Below, one piece after another: positions 1-9,379 of a DNA stretch of 20,941 nucleotides (its first letter is position 1; every line of letters begins with the position of its first letter). The translations under genes and the position numbers were made by a program. This DNA comes from Thecamonas trahens ATCC 50062 (Eukaryota; Apusozoa; Apusomonadida; Apusomonadidae), in the NCBI RefSeq assembly GCF_000142905.1, contig NW_013657619.1, forward strand, positions 1 through 20,941, in the 5' to 3' direction. The notes under the pieces were generated by a model. That model did not search any database and was not told the DNA's origin. It saw only the letters and a program-made list of their open reading frames with translations.

Positions 1-480
1 TTGTCTGGCTTCATGTTCTTGCTTTGGTTGCTTTTGCCTGTGATGGTTGACTACAATCGACATGCATTCCCATTCATCATTCCTTTCGTTCTTCTCGTTG
101 CTTTGTATTATTACTCGTCATGCTTCATTTGTTCTTGACTCCCCTGTTTTTATCGACCTTGACTTCCACATTCATTAGCCCTTGCTCACTACACTATCGA
201 TTCTCAACTTTGTTTTCGTCAGTCATGATCAATAGTTGTGCATGCAATGTATTTTGTGTTGACCCTGTTGTGTCGTGAACATGGTGATCTGCTGATCGAT
301 CAACCGCGCCCTGCCTCATCGACCTCAACGTCACCCGAGTTCATCCCATTGCCTGTTAGCTTTGTCCAGTTCCTGTTGGCTTACTCATACGTGTGCTGTG
401 CAAGCCATGTATGATCTTTGGTTGTTGTTGTGGACGTCATTGCCTCGTTTGATGCTGGTTCCGGCTTTTCTTCAATTAAT
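1..480. other. T-rich segment without a recognisable gene
   Basis: This stretch is visibly richer in T and A than the rest of the window, with many runs of TT and TTT and few of the C runs seen downstream. No reading frame of useful length begins and ends in it, and I see no RNA gene signature. It may be the distal 3' flank of a gene to the left of the window or an old repeat. The composition is seen; the interpretation is open. Confidence 0.4.
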
Positions 481-1990
481 TCAACGTTCAACTCAATTGA
501 CGTCCGCCGCCTTTCCTCTGCCGCCCAAGCCCCTCCACCCTCATCAACCACACCCCACACACACCCATCAGCCGTATCATACTCACCTTCATCAATGCTC
601 TAGCCCAATCTTCATACCCACCACCTCTTCGCCAGTCCCGCCACCCACGTCACGACCCCCCTCATCCACCCCTACCATGCTCATTACGCCCCATCACCAC
701 AAACCACCACCCTCACCGCCTACTCCACCACTTCCACTCTCATTTCAACCTCAACTACCACCCCCATGCCATGGCCATACCCACCACCATCTCGTCGCGC
801 ACTCCGCTTCCTCTTCCTCCTCATCCTCCTCGTCTCCCCGCTCCAACTCACCCTCATCCTCTACCCGGACCCCAACACTGCCACCGCCCAACCATCACAT
901 GCCTTACTGCCCATCCACCAACCAACGGCAATCTCAAGCCACCCAGCCTCGACCCCGCCCCCTCAGCTGCTCCGCCTCGCCGACCACCAGCCGCAAGCCG
1001 TCGCCCGCTCGCCCGAACAGCCGACCCTCTTCACCACCTAGCTCCCACCCACCACCAGCTACACAACCCACGACCACACCCAATGTTATCACTCACCGTG
1101 CACTATCACCAGTACAAATATCGCCGTCATCCATTCCCATCTTCCTCGGCTCATTTCCGCGTCGACTTGTTTGCCCTAGGCGGTTGAGCACGTCCTCGAC
1201 CGCCCGACCCCGCACATGCCCCCCACCAACCTCATTACCAGCTATACCCAATCTGATTTCACTACTACTCTACTACACGCTCACCCTCCCCCCTTGCACA
1301 ATCTCCAATCCACAGCTGCAGTATTTCAGAATCCGAGTTCTGCCACCTGAGGCCCAAGCTGTTGGCCCTGTGTCCCTTCGATGCTGCTGACTCCCCTGCC
1401 GCGGGCCCATCTCCGACCCCCACTCCCCAACCTGTCCACCCACAACCACCACACCAACACCCCACATACTCACTACCCCTGCAAACATAGCCACCCACTT
1501 CCCGTTCCCCGATACGTACATCAGCCGACGCCAACCCGTCAACAGCATCGCTGCCGGCCGCCTGCTGCCCACCGCCGACCGCCGCCCGCCGCCGACCGAC
1601 CACTGCCGGCACCACCAAGAGCAAGCTAGCCATCGACAGGGCATTGGAGACAATGCATAGAGATAGCCACATCATTGGCAATGACTACCAGTCCGCCCTC
1701 CAACCCATTTCTCCCCTCCCTTCTCCGGCCTTGCCCGTCACAGCCCCCGCCGGCCTGCTCATCGCCAGCCACCCCTGCTGCCGATCACCAAGCCAGACGA
1801 CGAAGCCACCGGGCTGGCCAAGACAAGGAAGAACAAGAGAGGGCAAGGCCAAGCGATAGGCAATGCAGTGGGTGGGCTAGAGTGCAGTGGTCTGCCTCCT
1901 CCTCCAATCCCAAGCCATCGTCTCCATCGACACCCATCTCAATCCAATCCGTCCGCCCTCCTCCCCCTGCCGCCCAACTGCCCGTCTTCT
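481..1990. other. C-rich low-complexity intergenic DNA
   Basis: The + strand is dominated by C with scattered CCACC, CACAC and CTCC motifs and very few G. Open frames cross it in several phases on both strands (for example 362-1390 on + and 1265-1681 on -). Their products are Pro/His/Ser/Thr-rich or their Gly/Val/Trp-rich mirror, which is what biased DNA gives by chance. No domain, start context or splice pattern supports a gene. The same C-on-plus bias appears in the promoter spacers and in two introns of this window, so I read it as non-coding. Confidence 0.55.
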
Positions 1991-2957
1991 TCATCGCCCA
2001 CACTCCACACACAGCCGTAGCTTTACTATACCCACCCTTATCATAGCGGGAGTCGGCTGATAAGAGGACCTTGTCGTTCGAAACGTACTAGGAGAAGCCT
2101 TGCAGAGCTCGATAGGATGTGATAAGGTCGGGCGGGGTGAGACTGAGCTCGACAGGCAGAAGGCGCAGTGCGATGAAGAGCTCAGTTGCAAGGCCGCCAG
2201 CTCGTCCGAGGTAAACCAGCCGTCAAGGATCGAGGACTTGTCCTCTCCGACGGCACAGACCGAAGTGGATGAACTTGTCTCCGCCCACGTCACGTGTCTG
2301 GAAGCGGGAGATCTCCCACGTAATGCGGATGCCAGCGTCGTGTCGTCATGGTGGCGCCGCTTGAGCCGGGGCCATGCATGGTCCGCTGCTGTGCCAAGCC
2401 CAATCAAAGAGCGTCCAGCCCTCGGTCGGGACTTTTCTGTGTATGTTGTGGAACGCGGGAATGGTCATGTGGCGTGCAGGCACACACAACATGCCCCACC
2501 CGCCGATCCAGCCGCGTTTCCCCCATCGCTCACGCAAGCAAATACACCCCAACTTTCTCCACGGCCTCCTCGCACTCTTCTGCAATATCTGTCGCCTGCC
2601 GTGCTGGAGATGTCTCCGGATGTTGTTGCCACGGACAACTTGCGCCGGGAAATACGAAAGTGTGGCACTTTCTTCGCTGGATTGTGCCCTCAGCACAACC
2701 GAGGACAACAAGGTAGGGCCCAGCGATGTGAAATGGCCATTGAGGACGACGGCGGTTATAGCGATTGCAGTAGTCATCTCGAGATCAACAACAATATATT
2801 GTTGCTCATGTGTCCACCCAAGTAGTTACCACATGACCTGCAAACTCGCCAATTTTGCGATCGCTCCGCTTCACGCATCAGCCTCCCACAGCCGGTTTCA
2901 CCCAGGCGTCAGGGTCCTCGCCCTCGCCCTACCTGCCACCACCTGACTACCACCGCC
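1991..2957 (+). other. Intergenic region with a weak coding-like frame (2100-2825)
   Basis: A + frame stays open from 2100 to 2825 (241 codons) but begins at TTG, and its first ATG codons lie deep inside it. Part of it (about 2170-2345) has mixed, not low-complexity, amino acids with moderate G/C at third positions and could be an exon or a decayed gene. The rest is Pro-rich and unconvincing. No family is recognised. A mirrored frame on the - strand (1991-2407) is equally unsupported. The last 130 bases before 2958 would be the promoter and leader of the methyltransferase gene. Confidence 0.25.
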
Positions 2958-4085
2958 ATGTCGCGTGCCCAGTCTCGCTGGGCCCTCCTCCGCGCCGCGC
3001 TCCTCTCTGGCAAGGTCACCTCCCCGACCGCTTTGTCGGCTTCGTCGGCTTCGTCGGTCTCGGTCCGCCGCCACCCTGGCTTTCGCCTCCTCCCCCGCCC
3101 GCTTCCGTCGTCTCCGGCTGTCGCTGCCGCTGTTGCCGACGCCCCGCCTGCGCTTGCCGACGGTAACCCGCTTCACGTCTCACTTCCTCGCCGAGGCGAA
3201 CGCGATGGTGAGAGTGCTCCTGATGACATGGCCGTAGTCTCTGTGTGGGAGGTTCCGCCAAAGGTCTCGGCTACCACGCTGATGGGCAACAACAATACCG
3301 GCAACATCTGCATCTGGCCGTCCGAGGAGGTCCTCGCCCATATTCTCCTCACCCGCCACGCCGGCCTTCTCGCCCGCGACTCGTTTCGGGCCATCGAGCT
3401 TGGCGCCGGCATGACCGGTCTTGCCGGCGTTGTCGTTGCGGCTGCAGCGGCTTCCGACACTGCCGCGGTTGTTGTCACCGACGGCAACCCGACCTCGGTT
3501 GATCTGCTCTCTGCCAATCTTGCCACCAACCACGGCGTCAGCGTAGCACCCTCCAAGACGCTCGTCGGGGCACTCCTTGAGTGGGACGCTGCCGTAGACT
3601 ACTCGGCCGATGTGGCGTTGTGGGGCGGTCGCTTTGATCTTGTCTTTGCCGCCGACTGCCTCTTCTTCGAAGCTGTCCACTCGGGCCTCATCCATGCCAT
3701 TGCGTCTCTGCTCAGCGACGCGCCGCATGCTCGCGCCGTTCTTGTCGCGCCGTCCCGCGGCGGCTCTGCCTCCAGATTCCTCGACGCGGTTGCCGCCGAC
3801 GGCCAGCTCACACTCATCCACGCCACCCTCGACGCCTCCTACGACCCCGATCTTGCTTCCCAGCACGCCGAGTTCTCCGCTACAGACCCCCGATACGAGC
3901 CTGATCTCCACTTGCCGCTCCTCATCGAGCTTGCCCTCACCCCACCACAACATAGACCGAACGACGTCCTTCCACCACCGCACCTGCCGCAGACCATGAT
4001 CCTCCCCTCCTCTCGTTCTCCTCCCACCCGACGCACACGCCTCTCCCTCTCTGTCGACCACGGCGAGACCAGCACACCGTCATGA
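2958..4085 (+). CDS. CAMKMT: Calmodulin-lysine N-methyltransferase
   Basis: A class I SAM-dependent methyltransferase expected to trimethylate a lysine of calmodulin in the cytosol. Family marks are seen in order. The N-terminus has the RW.LLR segment (residues 7-12) and a VSVRR motif. The hallmark GNICIWPSEE is at 115-124, and the SAM-binding ELGAGMTGLAG at 147-157. An acidic TDGN strand follows, then FAADCLFF near 231-237 and the closing YEPDLHLPLL motif from 313. The start at 2958 has a CCGCC context and gives the N-terminus expected for the family. Vertebrate relatives end a few residues after the LPLL motif, but this frame runs on for about 48 Pro/Ser-rich residues to a TGA that overlaps the next ATG. 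A -1 shift in the C run at 3940-3943 would instead end the protein at 3953-3955, the usual length. Identity is very likely; the 3' end is uncertain. Confidence 0.88.
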   Translation: MSRAQSRWALLRAALLSGKVTSPTALSASSASSVSVRRHPGFRLLPRPLPSSPAVAAAVADAPPALADGNPLHVSLPRRGERDGESAPDDMAVVSVWEVPPKVSATTLMGNNNTGNICIWPSEEVLAHILLTRHAGLLARDSFRAIELGAGMTGLAGVVVAAAAASDTAAVVVTDGNPTSVDLLSANLATNHGVSVAPSKTLVGALLEWDAAVDYSADVALWGGRFDLVFAADCLFFEAVHSGLIHAIASLLSDAPHARAVLVAPSRGGSASRFLDAVAADGQLTLIHATLDASYDPDLASQHAEFSATDPRYEPDLHLPLLIELALTPPQHRPNDVLPPPHLPQTMILPSSRSPPTRRTRLSLSVDHGETSTPS

Positions 4086-5373
4086 CCACACTGGGCTTCT
4101 CGAGTGCCCCGCTTGACGCACTCAATGCTGACTGCCCCTACACCAACAAGCTTGGCGGCCAGCCGGTATGGCTCCGTCCACCTCCGCCCGAGCTGGTGGA
4201 TGGCCTGCTCGCCTGCCCGACCTGCGGGAGCAAGATGACCCTCATGGCACAGCTCTACACGCCGCTTCATACACATCCGCGTCACCATCGGGTCCTCTAC
4301 CTACTGGCATGCTTGACGCCACCCTGTGCCGCTACATCTGCCGGCTGGCGTGTCCTCCGCGACCAGCTTGACCTCGACTCGGTGCCGTACCTCGTCCGCG
4401 CCGCCTCGGTGCCCAAGGCTGCCCTGGTGGCCTCCGCCGAGGCTGCCGCAGCTGCCGCCGCTGAGGCGTCCGAGGCCGAGGCCAAGGCGCAACCGTCGGC
4501 AAGTGTCTCGGCGGCGGCGCTCATGTTTGGCTCCGACTCGGACTCGGACGACGACTCAGACGACGACTTTGCCGCCCTCCTTGCTGCCCGCGATGCCGCG
4601 GCCTCGTCGGCCTCGTCTTCGGCCGCAGCAACCAAGCAGAAGCACGGCAGTGCGCCACCAGCAGCGTCGTCGGGCAAGTTTGCAGTCATTGCTGTTGATG
4701 CGCCGCCGGCCTCGAGTGAGGCCACCGTCGGCGAGCTTGTCGACTTTGATCCCAGCGAGTGGCCGCAGCTATACCGGCCCGAACGTGGCGCTCCACTGCT
4801 GGACGCCGCACTCGACCCGTACGGAGTGACGGCTGCCCCGGAGCCTTCCGGACGTGCTGCCGGCGACAAGGACGTCGACGACGTCGACGGTCTCGCACAC
4901 CTCATGGCCGGCGTGTCGCTCGAGGACGCCGGCGGCGCGAGCTGCGACCGTGCGAGTGGACCGGGCGACGACGATGAGGTCTACGAGTCTGTGGGCGGCG
5001 CACTCTTCCGCGCCTACTGCGAGCGAGTCGCGCGTGCGCCGTCGCAGCTGCTGCGGTATGCGGCCGAGCCGCTGCTTATCGAGCCGCTTGGCAGCGTGGT
5101 CGACACCGAGTCGGACTCGGACGACGAGGGCGAGGCCCCAGCTCGCGCTTCAGCCGCCGTCCCGCCCTGTCGACGGTGCGGCGCGGCGCGTCTCTTTGAG
5201 CTCCAGCTCCTCTCCTCCTTTATCAACGAGTACTCTGACGAGAGCCTCCCGCACGCGCGGGCTATCCAGTCTATGGCCTGGGGCACTGCGCTCGTCTTTC
5301 GTGCTCGGCCTCGTGCGACGGCGACCTCACAGCAGAGCACATCGTGGTGCAGAGCGCAGAGCGGATCGAGTAA
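4082..5373 (+). CDS. PDCD2L: PDCD2-like / Tsr4-type protein, with an apparent frameshift near the 3' end
   Basis: Proteins of this family act as chaperones for ribosomal protein uS5 (RPS2) in small-subunit assembly. Seen here are an N-terminal LGF...NKLGGQP segment, a zinc-binding CPTC pair (Cys45, Cys48) with a second pair at Cys77 and Cys82, an Ala-rich and Asp/Ser-acidic linker, and the PDCD2_C region. That region has PSQLLRY, a CRRC pair (363-366) and WGT.LVF. The uninterrupted frame runs to 5425 and ends in unrelated residues. A -1 shift at the TTT of 5297-5299 restores a second Cys pair (SCSASC), then the HIVVQ strand typical of the family end, and a stop at 5371-5373, giving about 430 residues. 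This is either a missing base in the assembly or a real shift. The start overlaps the upstream open frame by ATGA; it fits the family N-terminus. Confidence 0.82.
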
Positions 5374-5434
5374 ATGCTCACAATCACAAAGCAACACCCA
5401 AGTTCATCACATCGTTTGCTGGTAAGTGCTGTTG

Positions 5435-5492
5435 ACGTCCCGGAGGAAGACAGAAGAGAGGGGGAGGGGGGGAGAGAGAGAGGAAGAACCAC
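5435..5492. repeat. Purine-rich tract with G runs between convergent genes
   Basis: The + strand carries GGAGGAAGAC..., then G5, G6 and (GA)n, just beyond the PDCD2-like stop and before the CCT5 stop. On the - strand it is a pyrimidine tract immediately 3' of CCT5 and may belong to its 3' UTR or termination region. The G runs could fold as a quadruplex on the + strand. No function is demonstrated. Confidence 0.4.
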
Positions 5493-5504
5493 GGCGCAGT
5501 CCGA

Positions 5505-7162
5505 CTACTGGTAGGCGCCCGAGACGATGACGTCGTCCAGCTTGAGAATCATCTTGACCATCTGGGTGGCGAGGCGGAACTGCTGGACCTTGGACGAGAG
5601 CGGGTCAAAGACGCCCTGGGCCTTCATGTCGTTGGTGCCCTTGAGGGCGCAGTCGACGCCGAGGAACGAGTTACCGGTCTCGACCTGGGCAGCCTTGACG
5701 GCGGCGAGGGTGCCGACCGGGTCGAGGCCCGAGTTGGCGGCGAGAGCCATGGGGATGTCATCGAGCGCGTTGGCAAAGGCGCGGATGGCGTACTGCTCGA
5801 CGTTCGAGTGCTTGTCGGCCGCGTCCGAAACCGCGAGCGAGCAAGTGATCTCGGCGGCGCCGCCACCGTAGATGATGGTGGACTCGCGGACGAGGTTGCG
5901 TGCCACGCAGAGCGCGTCGTGGATCGACCGCTCGGTCTCCTTGACAATCATCTGGTTGCCGCCACGGACAAAGATGGTGACGGCCTTCTGGTTCGGGCAG
6001 TCCTCAAACACAATCATCTTGTCCTTGGTCGTACCGAACGAGAGCTCGCGGACGGTGCCCGCAGTCCCGAGCTTCTCGGGCGTCAGGTCCGAGAAGCGCG
6101 GCACAATGTTCCCGTTGGTGGCGATGGCAATGAGCTCCATCTCCACTCCGCCGATCCACCGGATGGCCGGCAGGTCGTTCTGCAGGAGGAGGTGGTTGGC
6201 CTCGTCGTCAAAGCCCCACTGCGAGCACGCAAGCGTCGCGCCCGACGCCTTGACCTGCGCCACCATCTCGGTAAAGTATGCCTGCTCCTGCTTGTACAGC
6301 TTCTCAAACTCCTCCTTCGACTTGACGTTGAGCTTGTGCTTGGTCTTGGGCTTAGGCGGCTCGAACGGGCACGTCAGAATCGCAATCTTGACATCCTTAA
6401 GCTCCTTGTCCATCTGCGGGTGCGAGAACTGCTTGTCGATGATCACGCCCTTGATCAGCTGCGTGTCCTCCATCGCGCCACCCTCCTTGCCCACCACCTT
6501 GATGAGCTCAAAGTCGACGTCGCGCCGCTCGAGGTCCGCCACAGACAGCACAGCGTCCACGCACACCTCGGCAAGGTGCCGCAGGTCGCGGTTGACAATC
6601 TTCGAGCCGAGCGAGGTCATGCACGTCTTGACAAGCTGCTCCGGGTCCTCCGCCGTGAACTCGAACGTGTCCGCCTGCGTCTTGAGGTGCTCCACCGCAA
6701 TGTCGCACGCCGTCTCGAACCCGTCCGCAATCCGGATCGGGTGCAGCCCGCGATCGAGCAGGAGCTCAGCCTGCTGGAGGAGCGCGCCGGCAAGGACCAC
6801 CACACCGGTCGTCCCGTCGCCGATCTCATCGTCCTGCGCCTTGGACAGCTGCACAAGGAGCTTGGCAATCTCGTTCTCCACCTGCATCTCCTGGAGAATC
6901 GTCGCGCCGTCGTTCGTCACAGTCACACCGCCGTCACCGTCGACAATGATCTTGTCCAGTCCCTTGGGGCCCAGCGACGACCGGAGCGTCGACGCCACAG
7001 TCTTCGCCGCAAGGATGTGCGCCTTGTGCGCCTCAATCCCGCGAAGCCGCGCCTTCTTCTCCTGCTCGCGGAGGATAAGCACAGGCCGTCCATTCTCGTC
7101 AAACGCCAGAGACACTACCACACCCGACACATCCACCGCCAGCCACACACTCTGTCAGTCAT
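5505..7162 (-). CDS. CCT5: T-complex protein 1 subunit epsilon (CCT5)
   Basis: One of the eight subunits of the cytosolic TRiC/CCT chaperonin, which folds actin, tubulin and other proteins using ATP. The sequence aligns by eye with animal CCT5 along its whole length. Counting from the codon at 7148, it shows LAFDENGRP (14-22), the ATP-site motifs LGPKGLDK (59-66), NDGATIL (79-85) and GDGTTG (110-115), then [30 protein letters not shown]-like and GGGAAEI. The continuous frame lacks an ATG: it opens at a GTG (7148) just after a stop. The conserved part begins near 7112. One possible model is ATG at 7162, a 16-base first exon and a 32-base intron (7146-7115) ending GTAG. That intron is short and not pyrimidine-rich, so the true first exon may lie further upstream. 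Product certain, 5' end unresolved. Confidence 0.93.
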
Positions 7163-7636
7163 GCCCCTGCCTCGCCCCTGCTCCACTCCTCGCCCGCCGC
7201 GCCCCTGCCCCTTCCCTCCCCGGGTCGCCTTGAGGTGGATGCTACCGACACTCAAAATATTCCCACCGCGCCAACACACGCCGCCCAAGGCCCTTGCCCC
7301 GCTCCCGCTTCCCCCCCACACACACCCAGCCGACCTTCTCCAGCCCGCTTGCCTCCCCTTTCTCCCTCTCTCCACCCTGCATGCCTCCTCTCCCCCCCCA
7401 TGCTGCCCTCTTGCCTGCTCTCCGTACTCTTGTGGAAGTCACGACAAGTTTGCCGTCGCCTCGCGATCCCGCCCGCCCCCTCTCCTCCCACCACCACTCA
7501 TTCAACAGCTCATCATTTTCTCGTTCACTCTCCCCCCCCCCCTCCCTCCCACCTCCCTTTGGCGCGAACCTTCCCGCCATCCTGCCACCTCCCCTCGGCG
7601 ACACCTTCCCGTCTGCCCCCCCCCCCCCCCCCCCCA
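7163..7636. promoter_or_regulatory. C-rich divergent spacer between CCT5 and the ARL16-like gene
   Basis: About 470 bases separate the two divergent starts. The + strand is strongly pyrimidine-rich (CCTCCC, CCCCACAC, C8-C10 runs) and ends in 20 consecutive C residues at 7616-7635. It must contain the promoters and leaders of both genes and possibly the first exon of CCT5. I see no TATA box or other recognisable element. Confidence 0.4.
7616..7635 (+). repeat. Poly-C tract abutting a start codon
   Basis: Twenty uninterrupted C residues are followed by one A and then the ATG of the ARL16-like gene at 7637. Run length in such tracts is easily miscalled, so the count is approximate. Confidence 0.8.
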
Positions 7637-8308
7637 ATGGCTGTTGTTGGCTCGGCTGACGGTGTGGCTGTCATCGGCCCCTCGGGCTCGGGTAAGACAA
7701 GGTTGATACTTGCCTTGGCTGCACTTGCTGCTGGCGGTGAACCTGCCTTGCTGCGGACAACGTGGCTGTTGGCCCCGTCGCGGCTGACCGGGTACGAGAC
7801 CACAAGCCTGACCGTCGACGGTGACGCCGTTGTCCTCCATGAGGCTGGTGGCTCGCATGCCAACACCTGGGCACAGCTTGCGGCTCGCTGTGGCAAGGTT
7901 ATGTTTGTCGTCGACGCATCGGCGCCCAACGCTGCGACCGCCGCCCTCGCCGCTTGGGCCGGCCTCGTCTACGGCTCGCCTGCTGACGACGATGCTGCGC
8001 TTCCTGCCGGTCTCCATGCTGCTGCACTTGCCGATCCCATCGAGCTTGGCATCGACGCTGACGTTGTTGCCGCCGTCTCGCCGCTGGGCCGCTCACGCCT
8101 CCCGCTCGCCGACAACGTCGACGTTCTTGTTGTCCTCAACAAGATCGACCGCCGACGAGCCAACGCGCTCACACCACACGATCTCCGCGAGCTCTTCGAC
8201 ACTCTGCCCAACGATCCACATGCTCCGCGCAACCTCTCCATCGTCCAGGTCTCTGCCGCTGAGCTGACTGGTACGCCAGCTATTCTCGAGTGGCTCTCCC
8301 AATGGTAG
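7637..8308 (+). CDS. ARL16: ARL16-like small GTPase
   Basis: A 223-residue P-loop GTPase of the ARF-like class. Seen are the P-loop GPSGSGKT (14-21), a switch-II region with EAGG (69-72) in place of the usual DxGGQ, then a hydrophobic FVVDAS.P segment, and NKID (168-171) for guanine specificity. A closing S-A motif and EWL helix follow. The missing Gln after the GG pair and the DAS.P segment match ARL16, an atypical ARL that lacks the catalytic Gln and is linked in mammals to protein traffic into cilia. No myristoylation Gly follows the start Met. SRP receptor beta is the main alternative, but no N-terminal membrane helix is present. The poly-C tract ends two bases upstream of the ATG. Confidence 0.62.
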   Translation: MAVVGSADGVAVIGPSGSGKTRLILALAALAAGGEPALLRTTWLLAPSRLTGYETTSLTVDGDAVVLHEAGGSHANTWAQLAARCGKVMFVVDASAPNAATAALAAWAGLVYGSPADDDAALPAGLHAAALADPIELGIDADVVAAVSPLGRSRLPLADNVDVLVVLNKIDRRRANALTPHDLRELFDTLPNDPHAPRNLSIVQVSAAELTGTPAILEWLSQW

Positions 8309-8319
8309 CGATCCTAGCC

Positions 8320-8483
8320 GACCACCCATCACCCACCATCCATCATCCACCATCCACCATCGACGCGCCGTGGAGGCTCCGTCGTGGCATCAAAGTCTCT
8401 GCGCTACCTCTCCCATCCTCCGATTCTCCACCTTGTCGACCCATCTCCTCACTGCCTCCGCCACCGCCACCGCCACCGCCACC
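8320..8483 (+). repeat. Short CCATCCACC and CCGCCA repeats in the spacer
   Basis: Between the ARL16-like stop (8308) and the EMC10-like start (8507) are imperfect CATCCACC repeats (8324-8363) and about four CCGCCA/CCACCG units (8457-8483). They lie in a 198-base spacer that must include the promoter of the downstream gene. They are simple-sequence DNA; no function is inferred. Confidence 0.5.
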
Positions 8484-8506
8484 CACACCTCACCCTCCAC
8501 CACACC

Positions 8507-9360
8507 ATGCACGCAGGAATCTACACCACCGTCGCCATCATCGTGGCTCTGGCTCTTGCAGCTGCCACCCCGGCTGTGACCGCCGACCCCACTGCGGTCT
8601 TCTCCTTCCACACCACCTTCCAGGGGTACGTCTCCTCAACCAAGATGGATGCCTCTCCTCCCCTCCCCTCCTCCCCCCCCTTTCTCACCCATGCACACAG
8701 CGAGTGGGTTCTGCAGCGGACTGAGTCGCTCGCGTCCGAGATGTTTGCGCCCGAGGCCGGTGAGAAGACCAAGTACGTCATGTCGGCGCGCGGTGACTCG
8801 CTTTGGTCGGCAAGATGTACGCCGAGGCCGACCTCGTCGACGAGAGCAACGCCGAGGACGAGTTCGATGAGGTCATGGCCACCGGCGCTGTCGGATGGAA
8901 GCACGTGGCCGACATCCGGGTCGAGTTTGATGACGCCTCGGGCTCGCACGGCGAATTCAAGGCGGCTGCCGTGGACGAGTCGGACGACGCCGGCTTTGTC
9001 ACCCTCTTTGCCTTCGACTTTGCACCCATGTCGCGCGACGTGCCGACGCCCATCTCGCAGGGCGCGTACGCCCCGGACAGAGTCTACGAGTTTGCCTTCC
9101 ACTCGGGCACGACCTTTACCCTCACCACGGTCGGCATCGACGCCGACTCGGGCGACTACGTCCTCACCACCTTTTCGGGCGCAAAGACCGTCGACGAGAA
9201 GGAGGAGCCCTCGTTCCTCTCCAAGTACGGCACCATGATCTTTATGGTTGCCTTCCTCCTCGGCCGCCCCATCCTCACCAAGTGGCTCGGCGCCCGCCAG
9301 CGTGCCAACCTCAAGGACGACTCCGCTGACGGCTCTGATGCCGCCACAAACGCCGAGTAA
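8507..9360 (+). CDS. EMC10: ER membrane protein complex subunit 10-like protein (one intron, apparent frameshift)
   Basis: EMC10 is a lumen-facing subunit of the ER membrane insertase EMC. Exon 1 (8507-8625) encodes a signal peptide with an Ala/Leu/Val core (about residues 8-27). An intron (8626-8700, GTACGT..CACACAG) joins in phase to exon 2, which encodes a lumenal beta-rich domain. Near the end is SFLSKYGTMIF..., a juxtamembrane motif and membrane helix like the SFFAKYWMYI segment of animal EMC10, followed by a short acidic tail. Exon 2 stays open in the spliced frame only to about 8804; the rest is in the -1 frame from the TTT at 8802-8804. With that shift the protein is about 259 residues, close to human EMC10 (262). 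An intron at 8777-8814 could also join the frames but would delete a strand. An in-frame upstream ATG at 8384 would bury the signal peptide, so I prefer 8507. Confidence 0.72.
8626..8700 (+). other. Intron of the EMC10-like gene
   Basis: A 75-base GT..AG intron with donor GTACGT, a C-rich pyrimidine tract and acceptor CACACAG. Splicing joins GG from exon 1 to C of exon 2 as a glycine codon and keeps the frame open. Confidence 0.8.
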
Positions 9361-9379
9361 ACACAGCGCTGCGGCTACT

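Noticed and set aside
362-1390. 342-codon Pro/His/Ser-rich frame on +
   Set aside because: It lies in C-biased low-complexity DNA where all frames are open; no start context, splice sites or domain.
2060-2100. tRNA-like CGTTCGAAACG near 2075
   Set aside because: It resembles a T-arm, but no acceptor, D-arm or anticodon stem can be paired around it.
5808-7706. 632-codon open frame on + across CCT5
   Set aside because: It mirrors the CCT5 coding strand; GC-rich third positions remove stops on the opposite strand. The product has no domain.
7637-8308. SRP receptor subunit beta
   Set aside because: No N-terminal membrane helix, and the EAGG and DAS.P pattern fits ARL16 better; kept as an alternative.
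8773-8814. 42-base intron (GTACGT..AAG) explaining the EMC10-like frame change
   Set aside because: Splicing 8773-8814 leaves the downstream exon in the wrong phase.
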